From Schistocephalus solidus (taxonomy: Eukaryota > Platyhelminthes > Cestoda > Diphyllobothriidea > Diphyllobothriidae), in NCBI GenBank assembly GCA_017591395.1, contig WEDG01000417.1:44304-108303 (forward strand): a DNA stretch of 64,000 bases. The letters are read 5' to 3'. Under the pieces are notes generated by a model. That model had not been told where the DNA came from. It ran no database searches and was given only the letters and a program-made list of their open reading frames with translations. Shown piece by piece: positions 10,901 through 21,825 of this stretch. The position numbers were made by a program, and so were the translations under genes. The first letter of the stretch is position 1. Each line of letters begins with the position of its first letter.

Positions 10901-12164
10901 GTCAGGCAAGCACTTGAAATTACCACGGTTTTCTATACAAAACTTTGAACAACACATCAACTTATACCCTTCCGAATAAATTACGGGTGAATCATTGGGC
11001 TCCAAAAAGTATTGGTAACCTACGGAGATTGCATCATTCTGAGTAATTCAGGTGTTCAAATGGTATAATTACTGGCGTCCCGAAGTATGTAAAATGGGGT
11101 GTGGTCATAACAGGGTGAGTAGTTTTCTTTTGGTTTGCCAAGATTGCATATTTTGCCATGACAGTACATTTAGCAACTTCAGTCAATACGCGTATCGTAG
11201 ATGGTTTACAAATAAAAAGGAGGAAGGCTTTTGACAAGATTTTTCCAAACTTCAAGTCATACCTGCCAAAAAATTAATTATTAAAACATCATAGCTCAGT
11301 TACTGCCGGCATCAAATGTTCAACGGCTGAGTACGTCCGCGATGGAAGAAATAGTAAGAGCAATCTAGTCATTCATTGGTTTGGAAGGAGTATACTTTTA
11401 TGTTTGTATAGAAGACAAGGCCTGTGGACGGCATGTCTGAAGTAGAGCAAATCTAACACCAGTACGAAGTGAACATTTATTTTTCAACCTAACACACCTT
11501 ACTGGCCGTTATTTACCCGGAGATTTATCGTAAGATGCTCTTTCATTAGGCTATATTCTGATTGGCTTACTGAAAAGCCAGTCCCAGACGGAATAAATTC
11601 ATGTACGCTGCAGTATTGCTTAAGCAATTATGTTTATCCAAAGGTGTTGCGAAGAAATAGAGAGAGAGAGAGATGAGGGACGCTAAAATAGTCATTGTCG
11701 ACTACTTATTCGTACTTCGACAGTGACTGTCGAAGCTCACGGGCTAACGCAACTGGGGTTTGAAGCGGGAACAGTGTAGTTTATTTAGCCATTGATCAAA
11801 CTTTATATGTAATTGGTCGTTAAGGCTTGCCCTCAATGGCAGAGATCGGGAATAAAAAATCACATGTAAATAAAGTTCACCAATCTATTCTGACTTTAGA
11901 AGAGTACAGAATTTCGTTAGTCGTGGTAATGTAAATGTCGTGATCGGCTCACTAATACAGAACAAGCAAATCTCAAGAAGAATGAAGCCAGATAATAGGG
12001 ATGGAAGTATTATTTGTTTAAGATTTGGTGCTGGCCCATGGAACCGGAAGCTTATGTGCCAATTTTGTAAAAACATTATCAGAGAGATACACCATTTCAA
12101 TTTTCTCAAGAAAGCATAAAGGAAAGAAGAAGAGGCTACGAGGTGGAGCATCATTCTTACTCAC
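7946..12164. other. Intron-like sequence, no gene seen
   Basis: About 4.2 kb of mostly AT-rich sequence below the last recovered kinase exon. It should lie in the intron following exon E, where I looked for the next kinase exon (HPW motif) and did not find it. It contains the GTTAGG-rich repeat at 8340-8500 and a short GA run at 11660-11673. Confidence 0.5.
8340..8500 (+). repeat. Dispersed repeat ending in GTTAGG-rich degenerate array
   Basis: Contains ACACGAGAAACGG, CGCTAAATTCTAGGGAGAT, then irregular TTAGGG-like units (GTTAGGGTT, GGTTCAGGTTAGGC, GTTAGGGTC). It aligns with 23385-23480, which has ACACGAGAACAGGAAACGG and CGCTAAACTCCAGGGAAAT. Similar arrays lie at 18428-18570 and 49555-49645. 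Confidence 0.55.
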
Positions 12165-12317
12165 CTCGGATTTTTTTGCAGAAGCCGATCCATGAAATCG
12201 CGTGCCGCAGTGGAGACCTCATCGAACTCCTCACGATCATAGGTAACGGCACACTCGAGGATATTTTGGAAGGTCTCAATCTGAGAATCACCAGCAAATG
12301 GAGAGATGCCGCTCAGT
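12165..12317 (-). CDS. Kinase exon E: subdomains X-XI
   Basis: A 153-nt exon encoding LSGISPFAGDSQIETFQNI, then LECAVTYDREEFDEVSTAAR and DFMDRLLQKNPR. This is the alpha-G to alpha-H part of the C-lobe and ends at the conserved subdomain XI arginine, whose codon is split (AG|). EEFDEVSTAARDF resembles the DRAK and MLCK equivalents. The acceptor is a T-rich run ending AACGGCAG and the donor is CCGAG|GTGAGT, a strong site. The next exon should carry the HPW motif and the end of the domain. I searched the rest of the minus strand by eye for HPW and did not find it, so the downstream intron probably exceeds 12 kb. Confidence 0.92.
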
Positions 12318-13200
12318 CTGCCGTTAGGAAAAAAAAGAGGCAATTTTTCCTTGTTTATCCCGGTAAAATCAGCAGACTGGTTTAACTCGGGGAAACCAAA
12401 TAGGCCGATTTTTCAGCTCACTCGGGTGTTGCAGTTTTAGGACATTGCTAGGCGACAAACCAAATTTCTCAAAACAGCAGGAAGTCCTTACCAGCGTCTC
12501 AAAGCGACTAACGCAGTTACCCACATTGACCCCATTTTCATGGCTATTAATCGTTCCATGGTGCATTTTCAGCAAAAAAGGCTGTTTTCGCGGCAGGTTC
12601 CGATGGCATAGTAAAATAAATTATAATCTCTGGCGTAGTCACTGCGTCTTCTTTTGGGTTTTGAGTAGTATGGAAAAGCGTCATCTCGGACAGAATGGCA
12701 GGTACCATAGCTTTTCGATACTGCCTGTTTGCGGACCAGAAAACAGCCCCTGTGAACGTGAGTATTCCGTAATTCAAAATGATTATGGTTTCAACGGGTC
12801 AGTTGAACCACCTAGAGGCTTATTTAATGACCACTCACCCACCTCCTATATACAGCTCTGCAAAACTGAAACTTTTTCGACGATCACATTTCAACCGTTT
12901 CCGCTGACGGCCCAGACCAGTCGGCTTGGTTCTGGTACTCTAGGAAGCTTTCGAACGTAGCATTAGGAACCAGTGCATGGTAGGGTACGTGCAGGATGGG
13001 GTTTACTGCCAAGTCCATCTTAAAGAAAAATGGAAGCTGATATTGAGTTTGGGTTCCATAATTTAATCAAAAATGTGCTGGTCATTGTAAATAAAGTCTT
13101 ACTAACTTTCCACAGTGGTTTAAAGTCCTGGGGCGATGGAACTGCGTCAGAACGACAGGTTTCTACACACTAAGAGACGTAATTGCGTATCTGCATATAC
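12318..13200. other. Intron between kinase exons E and D, unassigned part
   Basis: The longest non-transposon plus-strand frame of the region (12445-12960, 171 codons) lies here, but it shows no domain, no signal peptide and no motif I recognise, and it is antisense to the kinase intron. I treat it as non-coding. Confidence 0.5.
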
Positions 13201-13221
13201 GTGGTCCAGGCAAAATTGGGT

Positions 13222-13373
13222 TTAATGACCAGTAAACCCTTCAACTCAATGATCGAAGATCTTGGGTTCGAATCGCTGGTGTTACACGCTTGGGATTATG
13301 TATGACTGGCTGATGACGGCTACTAAGCCAGAAATGGTCATTCCGGTCTCCCGTGACGTTGTCGGTACGTTAA
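13222..13373 (+). mobile_element. tRNA-derived SINE, copy A
   Basis: Plus-strand SINE. A B-box-like GGGTTCGAATC near 13263 is followed by the body marks TTGGGATTATGTATGACTGG, CTGATGACGGCTACTAAGCC, AGAAATGGTCATTCC and GTCTCCCGTGACGTTGTCGG. The tRNA-like head is degenerate. Pol III transcription and LINE-supplied mobilisation are family knowledge, not seen here. Confidence 0.75.
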
Positions 13374-14390
13374 AAGTTGGCTTATTTTCTACTGAAAGCA
13401 TAAATGGTGTTCGGCACCTGGCTGAACGACTGTACACCCCCAATTTATGAACACAGTACTTATGTTTTTATGAGTGATAGGGTTCTAAAAGCCATCTTAA
13501 CCCGTCCGATAATGCAATCCTGGTGGGATAACTGCCGGTGGCGGAGCTCTCATTCACCACGTCTGAAATTGGGGCATTTCTAGCGCACATGCATCTTCTA
13601 CCAATGTGGACCCACATAAAGTTTGTGCGGCTTATTTGGCATAACACAGCAGGCAGTCTACCAAGGAGATGGGCAGTTCTCATCATCCAAGACCATGCTG
13701 TCATATCAGTAAACATCACTTCTGGGAAGTGCGAGTCAAATGTACATTCTTTTGAACCCCTCATAAAAAGGTAGGGTTTCACCGTATCCGTCTTTAGCAT
13801 CCAAGTGTACATCCTCAACAGCCTGTCCATCTTTCTTAACCACCCCATTCCCCACTGAAGTTGAGGCAGTCAGAGAGTAAACATGTCACATACTTCAGCA
13901 TCCATATAACTTGATGAAGATAGACAACCGACGTGAAAACGAAGATCGAGTAAAACTGTTTGCATTCTCTTATTGTGCCCATACGGAGTCGGCAAGTCCC
14001 TAATTCTTACAGGCTTCAATGAACTAGCAGGCGTAGATTCTGACATTTGCGAACCAATAGGCGGACCTCGTGGAATCGGTGACTGTGTCATCAGAGTACC
14101 TTTTCTCAGGACTTGCAAGTGACAAGGTGACCTTTTTTGCCGCACAAGCTGAAGGTGCACCATATAAGCGCAACATGATACTTTCGTTAACATCTTCTAG
14201 CGGGTAAAAAGCGCTAGGATGTGCTGGTTACAAAAAAAGATAACGGGATCACGGTCGACCCGTCTAAATGATAGCATTTTGAATTTGACCGTGTGGTTGA
14301 AAAGAGGCCAATACTAACGTTAACGTATGATCTGAACCGACTACCAAGCATTCGCCTCACAATATCAAGTGCATTCTCACTCTCCGCGAT
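13374..14390. other. No gene seen
   Basis: A minus-strand frame of 126 codons (13848-13468) and one of 107 codons (14193-13870) occur here without any recognisable motif. They lie within the kinase intron and are not supported as genes. Confidence 0.45.
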
Positions 14391-14391
14391 T

Positions 14392-14590
14392 ACTGTAATA
14401 TTGGCGGCAAGGACAAGAGAGACTGGAATGGCCATTTCTGGCTTATTAGCCATCGTCAGCCAGGCATACCCAACCCCAGGAGGTACACCACTTGAGGATC
14501 GAGCCCGCGACCCATTGTTAGGAAGTCCAACGCTCTAACCATTGAACCACGGGCTCACTGTCTTGCCGGTTTAGATCGGGAATATTAACT
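14392..14590 (-). mobile_element. tRNA-derived SINE, copy B (complete head)
   Basis: Minus-strand SINE with a complete tRNA-like head: the A-box region (GTGGTTCAATGGTTAGAGCG) and B box (GGGCTCGATCC) near 14490-14556, then the body (GGGTTGGGTATGCCTGGCTG, AATAAGCCAGAAATGGCC). Upstream of the A box is a leader (GTTAATATTCCCGATCTAAA, CCGGCAAGACAG) shared with copy F. It is arranged head-to-head with copy C. Confidence 0.85.
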
Positions 14591-14607
14591 TGCATTCGCT
14601 GATGAAC

Positions 14608-14785
14608 CTGGGGGTTGGGTATGACTAACTGACGACGGTTAATAAGCCAGAAATGGCCATTACAATCTCCCTTTTCTTTGTCGGCAATATTCATCTGTCT
14701 CTTATACTACTAGCCGCTATGAGTCTCCTGGCGGGACTCGAGAGTGAGCCTCAAGACAGAGCGGAACGAGTGAGCGTTTATCAAC
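14608..14785 (+). mobile_element. tRNA-derived SINE, copy C (head truncated)
   Basis: Plus-strand body and 3' end: TGGGGGTTGGGTATGACTAA, AATAAGCCAGAAATGGCC, TTTGTCGGCAATATTCATCT, TATACTACTAGCCGCTATGA, CGGGACTCGAGAGTGAGCCT, CAAGACAGAGCGGAACGAG. The tRNA-like head is missing. It gives the best view of the SINE 3' half. Confidence 0.85.
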
Positions 14786-15001
14786 GAATCCAAGATTAAT
14801 ATAATCTCTGACGATGTAATGAGGATGAGAGCAATAGGTAACGACGGAGAAACAGCAAGTATTGTTGGGCTGCCTCCATTGCACACGTTTTGGATATTTT
14901 CAATGTCTACAATACCTGTGCAAAAGCCGTCACGATGAAGAAAGCGAAGAGCATGAGTAAAACTCTCAGAAAGTTGTCTGGTCGAGGAAAGGATTGCTTA
15001 C

Positions 15002-15077
15002 AGGATGTACGTCATTACTCCAATCGCCCACATGTCTGTTGCGAAGGTGATCGGATCAAAGGAGACAATTTCTGGGG
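15002..15077 (-). CDS. Kinase exon D: APE region to subdomain IX
   Basis: A 76-nt exon reading [16 protein letters not shown] and then AIGVMTYIL. It contains the glutamate of the APE motif and the structural D-W pair of subdomain IX. The phrase [12 protein letters not shown] resembles the DRAK and MLCK equivalents more than DAPK1-3. The acceptor is a clean pyrimidine tract ending TTTTAG and the donor is CCT|GTAAGC. The trailing CT joins the first A of the next exon to give leucine (YILLSG), which confirms that junction. The exon is too short to be recognised by ORF length and was found by motif. Its upstream phase does not match exon C by one base. Confidence 0.9.
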
Positions 15078-17270
15078 CTAAAAGAAGAAAAAGAACAGCT
15101 AAAATTACTGACCCTACTTTCAAAATAATAAGGCCTGTCACAGCGAACAATACCCTAATTCCTTCCGTGTATGCAGGCCCAAGGCTGTCGATGGCGAACT
15201 AAGAGGTCTGTTATTATAGCAAAATATGAGGTTGCTGGTAATAGATCGTAATTTCCATCTGGGTGCTGACTGATTACCATAATACGTACACTTGAATGCC
15301 ACATTAATCGGTTCTCATAGAACTTTAATTCTTCAGTTATGAAGGTGGTCTGGACACTGAACCCAACGGAAAGTTGCTGTTTAGCACGACTCTGAGTATA
15401 TTAGTGCTACAGACTTTGAGGTATGAGCATAGGTAAAACTGTCGATTTATTTGCATAAGATTAGATGAGGAAATTAAATTTTCACTCGGGAAATTTATTC
15501 ACAATTTCTTCATGGAACCTCCGCACTAGGAAGTACACGTTCGTCTTCACGAATATTATGCAAAATTAATGATGAAAAACGGAGATATGAATGACCCTCT
15601 ACGGTGCTTTTGCTACCATGTACCGCTGATCAGTAGTTCAGATTCTAAGAGCTGTCATCTGCATATAAATGACCGCACCTAATAGGATAGATTATCGGCT
15701 ATAACTATGTCCATTAATTCAGGGAGCGACCGACAGTTGAGAATCCTAGTAACTGTTACGTAGGCAGGAACCGCAATGGAGTCTCGGCCTTAGGCGAAAA
15801 GACCATGTGACCACACACGCCGAAACAGGCCAAGCCAGCTGGGAAACACGTGGGAAACCAAGCCGCCAATCGATGTGCACTGCAGCATTGAGTTCGCGTA
15901 TGGCCTTTGCGCACGCATGCAGCCCAAACTTTCGAGAAGTTTCCGCGATGGGATTCCAGCGTGAGAAGCGACCAATCAATGTGAGGCCCGTCGTAGGCCA
16001 GAAGGTTCCAGAACGCTCCCCGCGATTAGCACGCCATTGGTTGGAACATTCGAGGACACGCAGAACTCCAATAAATAAGCGAGAGGTAATGAGCTAGAGA
16101 TCCAATGTTTCTGCCGGTCTAGAATAAAACAGTTTCTCCAGAAACCCGAGTTGTCTTCTTCTCTATCACACCCGTCGGCATAGAGGGGATGGCTAAAATA
16201 GCTGTTTATGCATTTTTCCATTTCCGGCTAACCACTTGCTGGTTACAGTGTATGTTCTTCATCGGGAAACAAAAAGTCAGAATTGCAAGTTGTTTATGGG
16301 TCACGATCGTTTATATTTGCAGTTGTAAACGTCTGTTGTCTGTAATTTACTTTTCTTCAAGCACATGACAAAAATGCATGGAATGGAAATTTTTCCCCCG
16401 GATTACTTCAGTGCTAGGAAGCAATTCTGTGCTGATCAACCAGAAACGGCGAATAGGTATCGGGAAATGGCGGGGGAAAAAGTAGCTACACAGCCGCGGA
16501 AAATTCCACTTTCAGTGGAAGGAGTGGCGCATCAGCTACTTTTGGGTTATCTGTCATTAATTAATCAAGACAGCACAGACGGAAGATCATTTTCAGCGAG
16601 CCATCACCAGGCCAGCGCAATAGCACTTACACGATTTGGCCGAACCGCTAAGTAGGCGAAAGGACCAATGGCGGTAGGATGGTTTGGGGGTTTGTGAGGG
16701 AATTAACGTTGAACCATGTTACGGAGGTGTGTAAGTGCCGCTATGGTCCGTAGGGGAGGAGGGAAGGATGCAGGGTTGGAGGGCTGAACTGTTGGAGAAA
16801 CGGTGTGGTGGACGGGGATGGGGTGTAGGACCGGTCCGCTGTCGCGGAGTATTGTCTGTTTGGTTTGATTGGTGTCTCAAGTGGCTTTTTATACTGCGTG
16901 CCTTTGAAGCCAAGGGAGCTTAAATGATTTTATGATAGTTCCTTGAGAAGAAAAGACGAAGTTGTACGGCCAGCATGTGTTCGCGTAGCAGCCTTGATTG
17001 GTTCAGCGGAACCGTACAAAACGCAGAAAGCATCGTTAACGTCAATTTCCTGACCCTCACCATGTCAATCTGTCCAACACTCACGAATCTTTTCGGGAAG
17101 GAATCTTGACCGGAACAGGTAAAGTTGTAGGTTCACACTCCTGAGATCTGAAGATGTGACCTGTTGTTACCTTCCGGAGAGGGATTGCCCCGAGTTTAGC
17201 TGCGGATTACGTAGGCAGTACAGTCGAATTAAAGCTACAATGCAATAACCCACATGCTGAGTCACCATGA
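15078..17270. other. 35-kb kinase intron, first part; mostly no gene seen
   Basis: Upstream side of exon D. It contains a possible solo LTR (15757-16168) and otherwise unassigned sequence. Frames at 15807-16097 and 16365-16655 have no motif. Confidence 0.45.
15757..16168 (+). mobile_element. Possible solo LTR
   Basis: A 410-bp block richer in GC than its surroundings that begins TGTTACG and ends near TATCACA. It has a TATA-like AATAAATAAGC near 16070 and an AATAAA signal at about 16122 followed by a T/C-rich tail. The order promoter, then polyadenylation signal, then TG...CA ends would suit an LTR. No target duplication, second LTR or internal gene is visible, so this is weak. Confidence 0.25.
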
Positions 17271-17275
17271 GGATG

Positions 17276-17374
17276 CATAAGATTGACTGACAACGGCTAC
17301 TAAGCCAGAACTGGTCACTCCAGTCCCCTTTGCCTGCGTTGGCACTCCTTCTTCTTCTTCTTCTTCTTCTTCTT

Positions 17375-17405
<31 letters not shown>
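17276..17405 (+). mobile_element. SINE fragment (copy D) ending in (TTC)n
   Basis: Plus-strand body fragment with CTGACAACGGCTACTAAGCC, AGAACTGGTCACTCCAGTC and CTGCGTTGGCACTCC. The SINE sequence stops at about 17346 and is followed directly by about 58 nt of pure TTC repeats. The tRNA head is absent. Confidence 0.75.
17347..17405. repeat. (TTC)n microsatellite
   Basis: About 19 perfect TTC units at the truncated 3' edge of a SINE copy. Confidence 0.97.
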
Positions 17406-18857
17406 TATCGATTCAAACTCGATCACGCTCTTGAGTCTAACCCAAAAGGAGGTTTTAGACCCGGGGGCAGAATTTCAGCCAATGGTTTATCAAATGGTCC
17501 CATGTAAGTTAGCCTCATCACTAATGCGCCCCTTCCTTTATCTCCTTACAACTTTCTTCCACAAATTTTTTTTTCACACGAAGAGCATCTTCCGAAAATA
17601 ACATGTATTTAAGCCTACAGCCCAGAAAATGGTTTACTGAAAAAGCCGATCATCTGTTCTGGCTCAGTAAATATCAGCTAGCTCTCTTCGCATAATTGAG
17701 ACTACCGTTAAGTACGTAAAAATCACTTACCATCTTCATTGCCACTGTATAAGTTTACACGCTACACCAAACGTGTCACTGCACGCCTGACAACTTTTCC
17801 TAGCAGCGGCTGAACAATTTCTCATCCCGAACCAAAATAAATTTGAGGAAAACACGATCCACTGGTTTAAACAATTTATTCAATGGGAAGAACTAAATGA
17901 GGCAAACAAAGTATTATCCTACTCAGTACGCAAAGGGAGAAAATGAGCTGTGTGAACATGTGTTGGGACGTGGTCCGGCGCGGCACATATAAAAATGCAG
18001 CCCAGCCAATCCCCAGGCTACTCACTAACATAACGCGGCCCGACGTCATTTCCGGTGCAAGCAGATGCTTAGCTTTCCGAAGTAAACCAGCTTCGAACTG
18101 GGCGACAGAGGCGTCAAACTGGTCCTCCACTGACTCGATTACCAGCCAAGCAACTAATCGACCTAGAATCTTGACCGCCGTTTCCGTCTTCCTGCTCGTG
18201 GAAGTGTTCTGCTCCTTTAAGTGACCGATCAGTTAAGATGCAGAATCTTGAAGGCTATTCATAATGTCTTCTGAATCAACCTTAAAAGGAAAGAAGCTGT
18301 CACACGGGAGCCGGCATTTGACGTTTGTGGTAAGGATGAAGCATATGGCTCCCTGAAAATGACATTCGTACAGGAACCACCCGTCATACAGGTGGCTCTG
18401 CAGCAAATTATGGATAAAGAACGGTATGATTTAAGTTCAGGTTCAGGGTTAAGTTGAAGCTTAGGCTTAAGGTTGGGGTAAGTGTCAACTGAATCGTTGG
18501 TGTTTAGGATGGTGTTGGGATTAAGATTAGGACCATAGTTAAGTTTACGTAAGAACTAGAGTTAAGGGTAGGACATGGGGCTATTTACTCATCCAGCCAT
18601 ATTTATAACTTGGACGGGACGTCCATTTTTCCGTGTCCTGGTTAGGTGGCCATATAAGTCCTCCTTAGCAAAGTGGTCTCTTGCCGCTACTCTATGTTGT
18701 CCCCCATAAGACCCAAATGGTGTTCGAAACAGGCAGCTTCCTAGTAGGGTTTCTGTCCAAGGCTAAAGTCGGAAGTGGCTCCATGGTCGCCTTAGCCAAG
18801 GATAGAGCCCACTTGCCCAGCAGAGATGAGATTTTATATTCTCTGGCGGATGAACGC
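17406..18857. other. No gene seen; includes GTTAGG-like array
   Basis: Unassigned intronic sequence. 18428-18570 is an irregular GTTAGG/GGTTAAG-rich stretch like those at 8396, 23430 and 49568. Confidence 0.5.
18428..18570 (+). repeat. GTTAGG-like degenerate array
   Basis: Irregular runs such as GGTTCAGGGTTAAG, GCTTAGGCTTAAGG and GATTAGGACC. Not a clean telomeric TTAGGG array, but clearly biased to that unit. Confidence 0.45.
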
Positions 18858-19135
18858 CTCACCAATCGGTGACTGCACATTCTCGAGCCCCACCAGCAGC
18901 CACACAGCGGCTATTAGTAGTTCCAGCGAAGACAAGGGAAATCGGAATGGTCATTTCTGACTCATTAACCGTCATACAATAGCCGAACCAAACCGCAGGT
19001 GGTATACATCCCCAGACTTGAACCCGCGATCTGTTGAACAGAAATCCAACGTGCTGTGCACTTGTTGGTGGGGCTCGAGAGAGAGTCCTAAGGCAGAGCA
19101 GGACAATTGAGTCACGTAACCGATCGGTGAGGCTT
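18858..19135 (-). mobile_element. SINE copy E, with an inverted 3' end joined on
   Basis: 18858-19052 is a minus-strand SINE (GAAATGACCATTCC, a B-box GCGGGTTCAAGTC and the head down to the A box side). From 19053 to 19135 the sequence switches to the plus-strand SINE 3' end (GGGGCTCGAGAGAGAGTCCT, AAGGCAGAGCAGGACAA, ACCGATCGGTGAGGC). Two SINE pieces are therefore fused in opposite orientations. Confidence 0.7.
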
Positions 19136-19141
19136 CGCCCC

Positions 19142-19345
19142 GCTAATGTTAATATTCCATATCTTAACCGGAAAGACAACGCGTCCGTGGCTCAATGGTT
19201 AGAGCGTTGAACGTCTACTGAACAGGTCGCAAGTTCGAGTCTCGGATGATGCACCATCGCGGATTGCGTATGGCTGACTGCTGATGCCTAATAAGTCAGA
19301 AATGTCCATTCCAGTATCACTTGTCTTTGCCGGCAATGTTCATCT
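19142..19345 (+). mobile_element. tRNA-derived SINE, copy F (complete head)
   Basis: Plus-strand copy. Leader (GTTAATATTCCATATCTTAA, CCGGAAAGACAACGCG), A box in GTGGCTCAATGGTTAGAGCG, B box AAGTTCGAGTC, then the body (GCGTATGGCTGACTGCTGAT, AATAAGTCAGAAATGTCC, TTTGCCGGCAATGTTCATCT). A and B boxes are about 45 nt apart, as in a tRNA gene, which marks this as a Pol III SINE. Confidence 0.85.
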
Positions 19346-20189
19346 GAGTATCCATTCTGAAACATCCAATCCTCAGGCACATGTCTCCAAATACTACACC
19401 GCTGTATGAAACAGATCATTTATCCCAGCAAGTCAAGGCACAGTCTGTTGTGTGTTGAACAGGGATGAAAGCCACGTGTCTACTTATGGGTTACAGGACA
19501 AGAATTCGAAAGTCTTGCCGCCATATCTGCTGAAGCACTTTCTACTGACACACTGAGCTGTAAGATGGGCCATTAACGTACTATAAGCCGAAAATACCCT
19601 GCCAAAGAATTCAATCGATGCTGGTCTAACAACTTATGACGAAGGTATACGGGTACATATGCTTAACGAAGAACTACCAAGACCCACGAAAGGAAACCTG
19701 GGAGGCTGGGTGATGGTATGGGAGCTGCCTCGGGTAGCTGAAGGAAACTGGTGTAGCCCATGATTGTACTTTTAAATAACTGGAAACACGATGACTTACT
19801 TTTTGGCTTCGAGAAGCTACTTCTTTTTGTCAGCATTCACAGATGTGCTCGCAAACGTACAGCTATCAGACGTCGTTAGTCCTCAATGCCAATACCTAGC
19901 TCTGAACCCAAAACGCCTTCGCCTGAACACTCAAGTACAAATCTGTTCGATCATTCTGCTTCAAAAATTGGTCAAATGCCCTGCGTTGGTTTCGAGGAAC
20001 CGCGAGAAACAGCAGAACCAATTTGTTATCAATTTCGCTTGAGGAGATCTTTGGAGCATGCCACCTGGAGTCCCATACACGTTTGTAGACGGGGATAGTA
20101 GTTATGGGGACTTGGTTATTGCCTATTCCTGGCCCGTCGCAGTCAGATTTATAAGGCCTGACGTCTTAAATTCGAGATGTATCCCACTA
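19346..20189. other. No gene seen
   Basis: Unassigned intronic sequence with short frames only. Confidence 0.5.
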
Positions 20190-20689
20190 AAGGTTAGTTG
20201 AAATACTGAAATGTGCTTTCGCGTAGAAAATATTACTACGGTGTGGTGTGAATATTAATTGTAGTACAGCAATTAAATGATGGCTTATACAAACACGTAT
20301 TTCTAATCGCCTGCAAATATCACAGGTGCGAAAAATGGCCATTTAAGTAATATGATTTTCCTAATTTATTTTAGATGGGCCTACATATCCGAACACTTTA
20401 TAGAATGCCTGTACAGAAATATCAATTTTTATGCTAAATTTGCAGCATAGTAGATCTTTTTTAAAATTTTCTAATCGAAGAAATTGTACCTTCTAGTTTT
20501 GAAATAGTTTTTTTTCAATTCCTAAAAATATTTTGCCCTTCCTGCTATTGAACTTTCGTGTAGGGTGCCAGGGGAACTTGCCCCCGAGAATATCATCTCA
20601 TATTAACGTATTCGACTAATAAGTGCAGTGACCTCCCTGACCCATATTCTGTGCTGAGACTTTGTCTAGACAGCGTACTTAGTCAAATG

Positions 20690-20975
20690 TTTCCAGTGGC
20701 AACCAGCCAAGAATCGTGAACGCTGTTTAGATGCCGGTAATTAACGCCTCGGACGAGGACTAACGAGCCAATGACGTATCAAGTACGAAGCCCGTCGAAG
20801 AACGCGAAAGACCCTAATTGAAGCAGGCGTATGGTCGCATGACAGCTGCGGCCTATAAATATTGAACTCTTTACGACTTAATCACCCTTGTTTGCGACTG
20901 TGTCTGATGATGGGTTGCAGCAAAAATCAGAAACGTCAGGCTAATAAACGCCATGTGCCGGCATAATCCTAAGTC
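20690..20975 (+). mobile_element. PLE pseudo-LTR with TATA box and intact-core hammerhead
   Basis: Plus-strand pLTR. TATAAATA at 20853-20860, then 51 nt later a hammerhead core at 20904, ending in CAGGCTAATAAACGCCATGTG, the same tail seen after the minus-strand hammerheads at 2955 and 3732. No PLE coding sequence is attached, so it is a solo pLTR. Confidence 0.7.
20900..20945 (+). ncRNA. Hammerhead ribozyme motif, intact core
   Basis: CTGATGA at 20904-20910, an extra U, stem II (GGTT with AATC, partly mismatched), GAAAC and the GTC triplet within AAACGTCAGG. The palindromic ACGT again makes stem III a two-copy stem. Core residues are intact. The weakened stem II makes activity uncertain. Confidence 0.6.
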
Positions 20976-21825
20976 ATAATCATTAAATTTTGTATAATAA
21001 CCGTTAAAGTAAATCCCATTTACGTTGCCGTATAAACTTATCATGGCAACTTTCTTTTCACTGTTTTACGGTGTACGCTACAACCAAGCAATTACATAAG
21101 GTGAGTATAATTTCTGGATAGCCAAATGTCTGCCGAACAGCTGCAGTCCAATGGAATGAATATGTTTAACATACTATCGAAAGTATTATTTTCGAAATTA
21201 ATTGGCAAAAGCAGAATTATGTCTGACGAAAACATGGAGCATCCATTTAGACAGGAATTTCAGGGGGAGCATCGTTATACTTCACTTTTGCTCCCTAAAA
21301 TACACGTCCTACCGTCCTACATTTTAATAAGAAATTTCTAACTAGCGTTCACAGAATTTTGCAGTAAATATAGTTGTATGCTTCAAAATGAACGTTGATA
21401 AATTGACATATAATTTTATTTGAACAAACCTATCCTGGTTTTAAAAGACTTAATGTTATAAGCCTTTAAACAAAAGGATACTGCTTAATCGAGATGTAAA
21501 TTTGAAGAAAACGTATTTCACAACATAATGAGTACATGAAAAAAAGATAATAAATGCTTTTCATGAAAAAATATTGAGATTTATAAGGGCATTGAAAATC
21601 AATAGGTAAAATCATACTACTCAAGTAGTTATTTTCAAGAATGGGACTGTGGCAGACGGTCGAAAAGATGCGCATTCAAAAGCCAGCAGCATGGTGCGAC
21701 GAAATATCTCGCAATTATCCTGTATGACAATCAATACTATTACTTTCTAACTTAAATCACATTTCGGAATTTCGGTTATTTTTTGTGAATTATGTCACCT
21801 ACGGTAGGTTTTCAGCTTCAACAGA

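Larger units (their letters stand above)
20190..21825. mobile_element. Foldback element relative, possibly split by a PLE pLTR
   Basis: The right part (about 21430-21825) has the family marks ACTACTTGAGTAG (as revcomp), CCTTATAAATCTCAATATT, TTCGGAATTTCGG and an end at CCTACGGTAGG. The left part (about 20190-20560) has GAAATACTGAAATGTGC and CCATTTAAGTAATATGATTT. The arms are more divergent than in the 6972-7945 copy, and a PLE pLTR lies between them. Confidence 0.5.

Noticed and set aside
12445..12960. 171-codon plus-strand frame
   Set aside because: No motif, no signal peptide, antisense to the kinase intron, ordinary composition. A chance frame is more likely.
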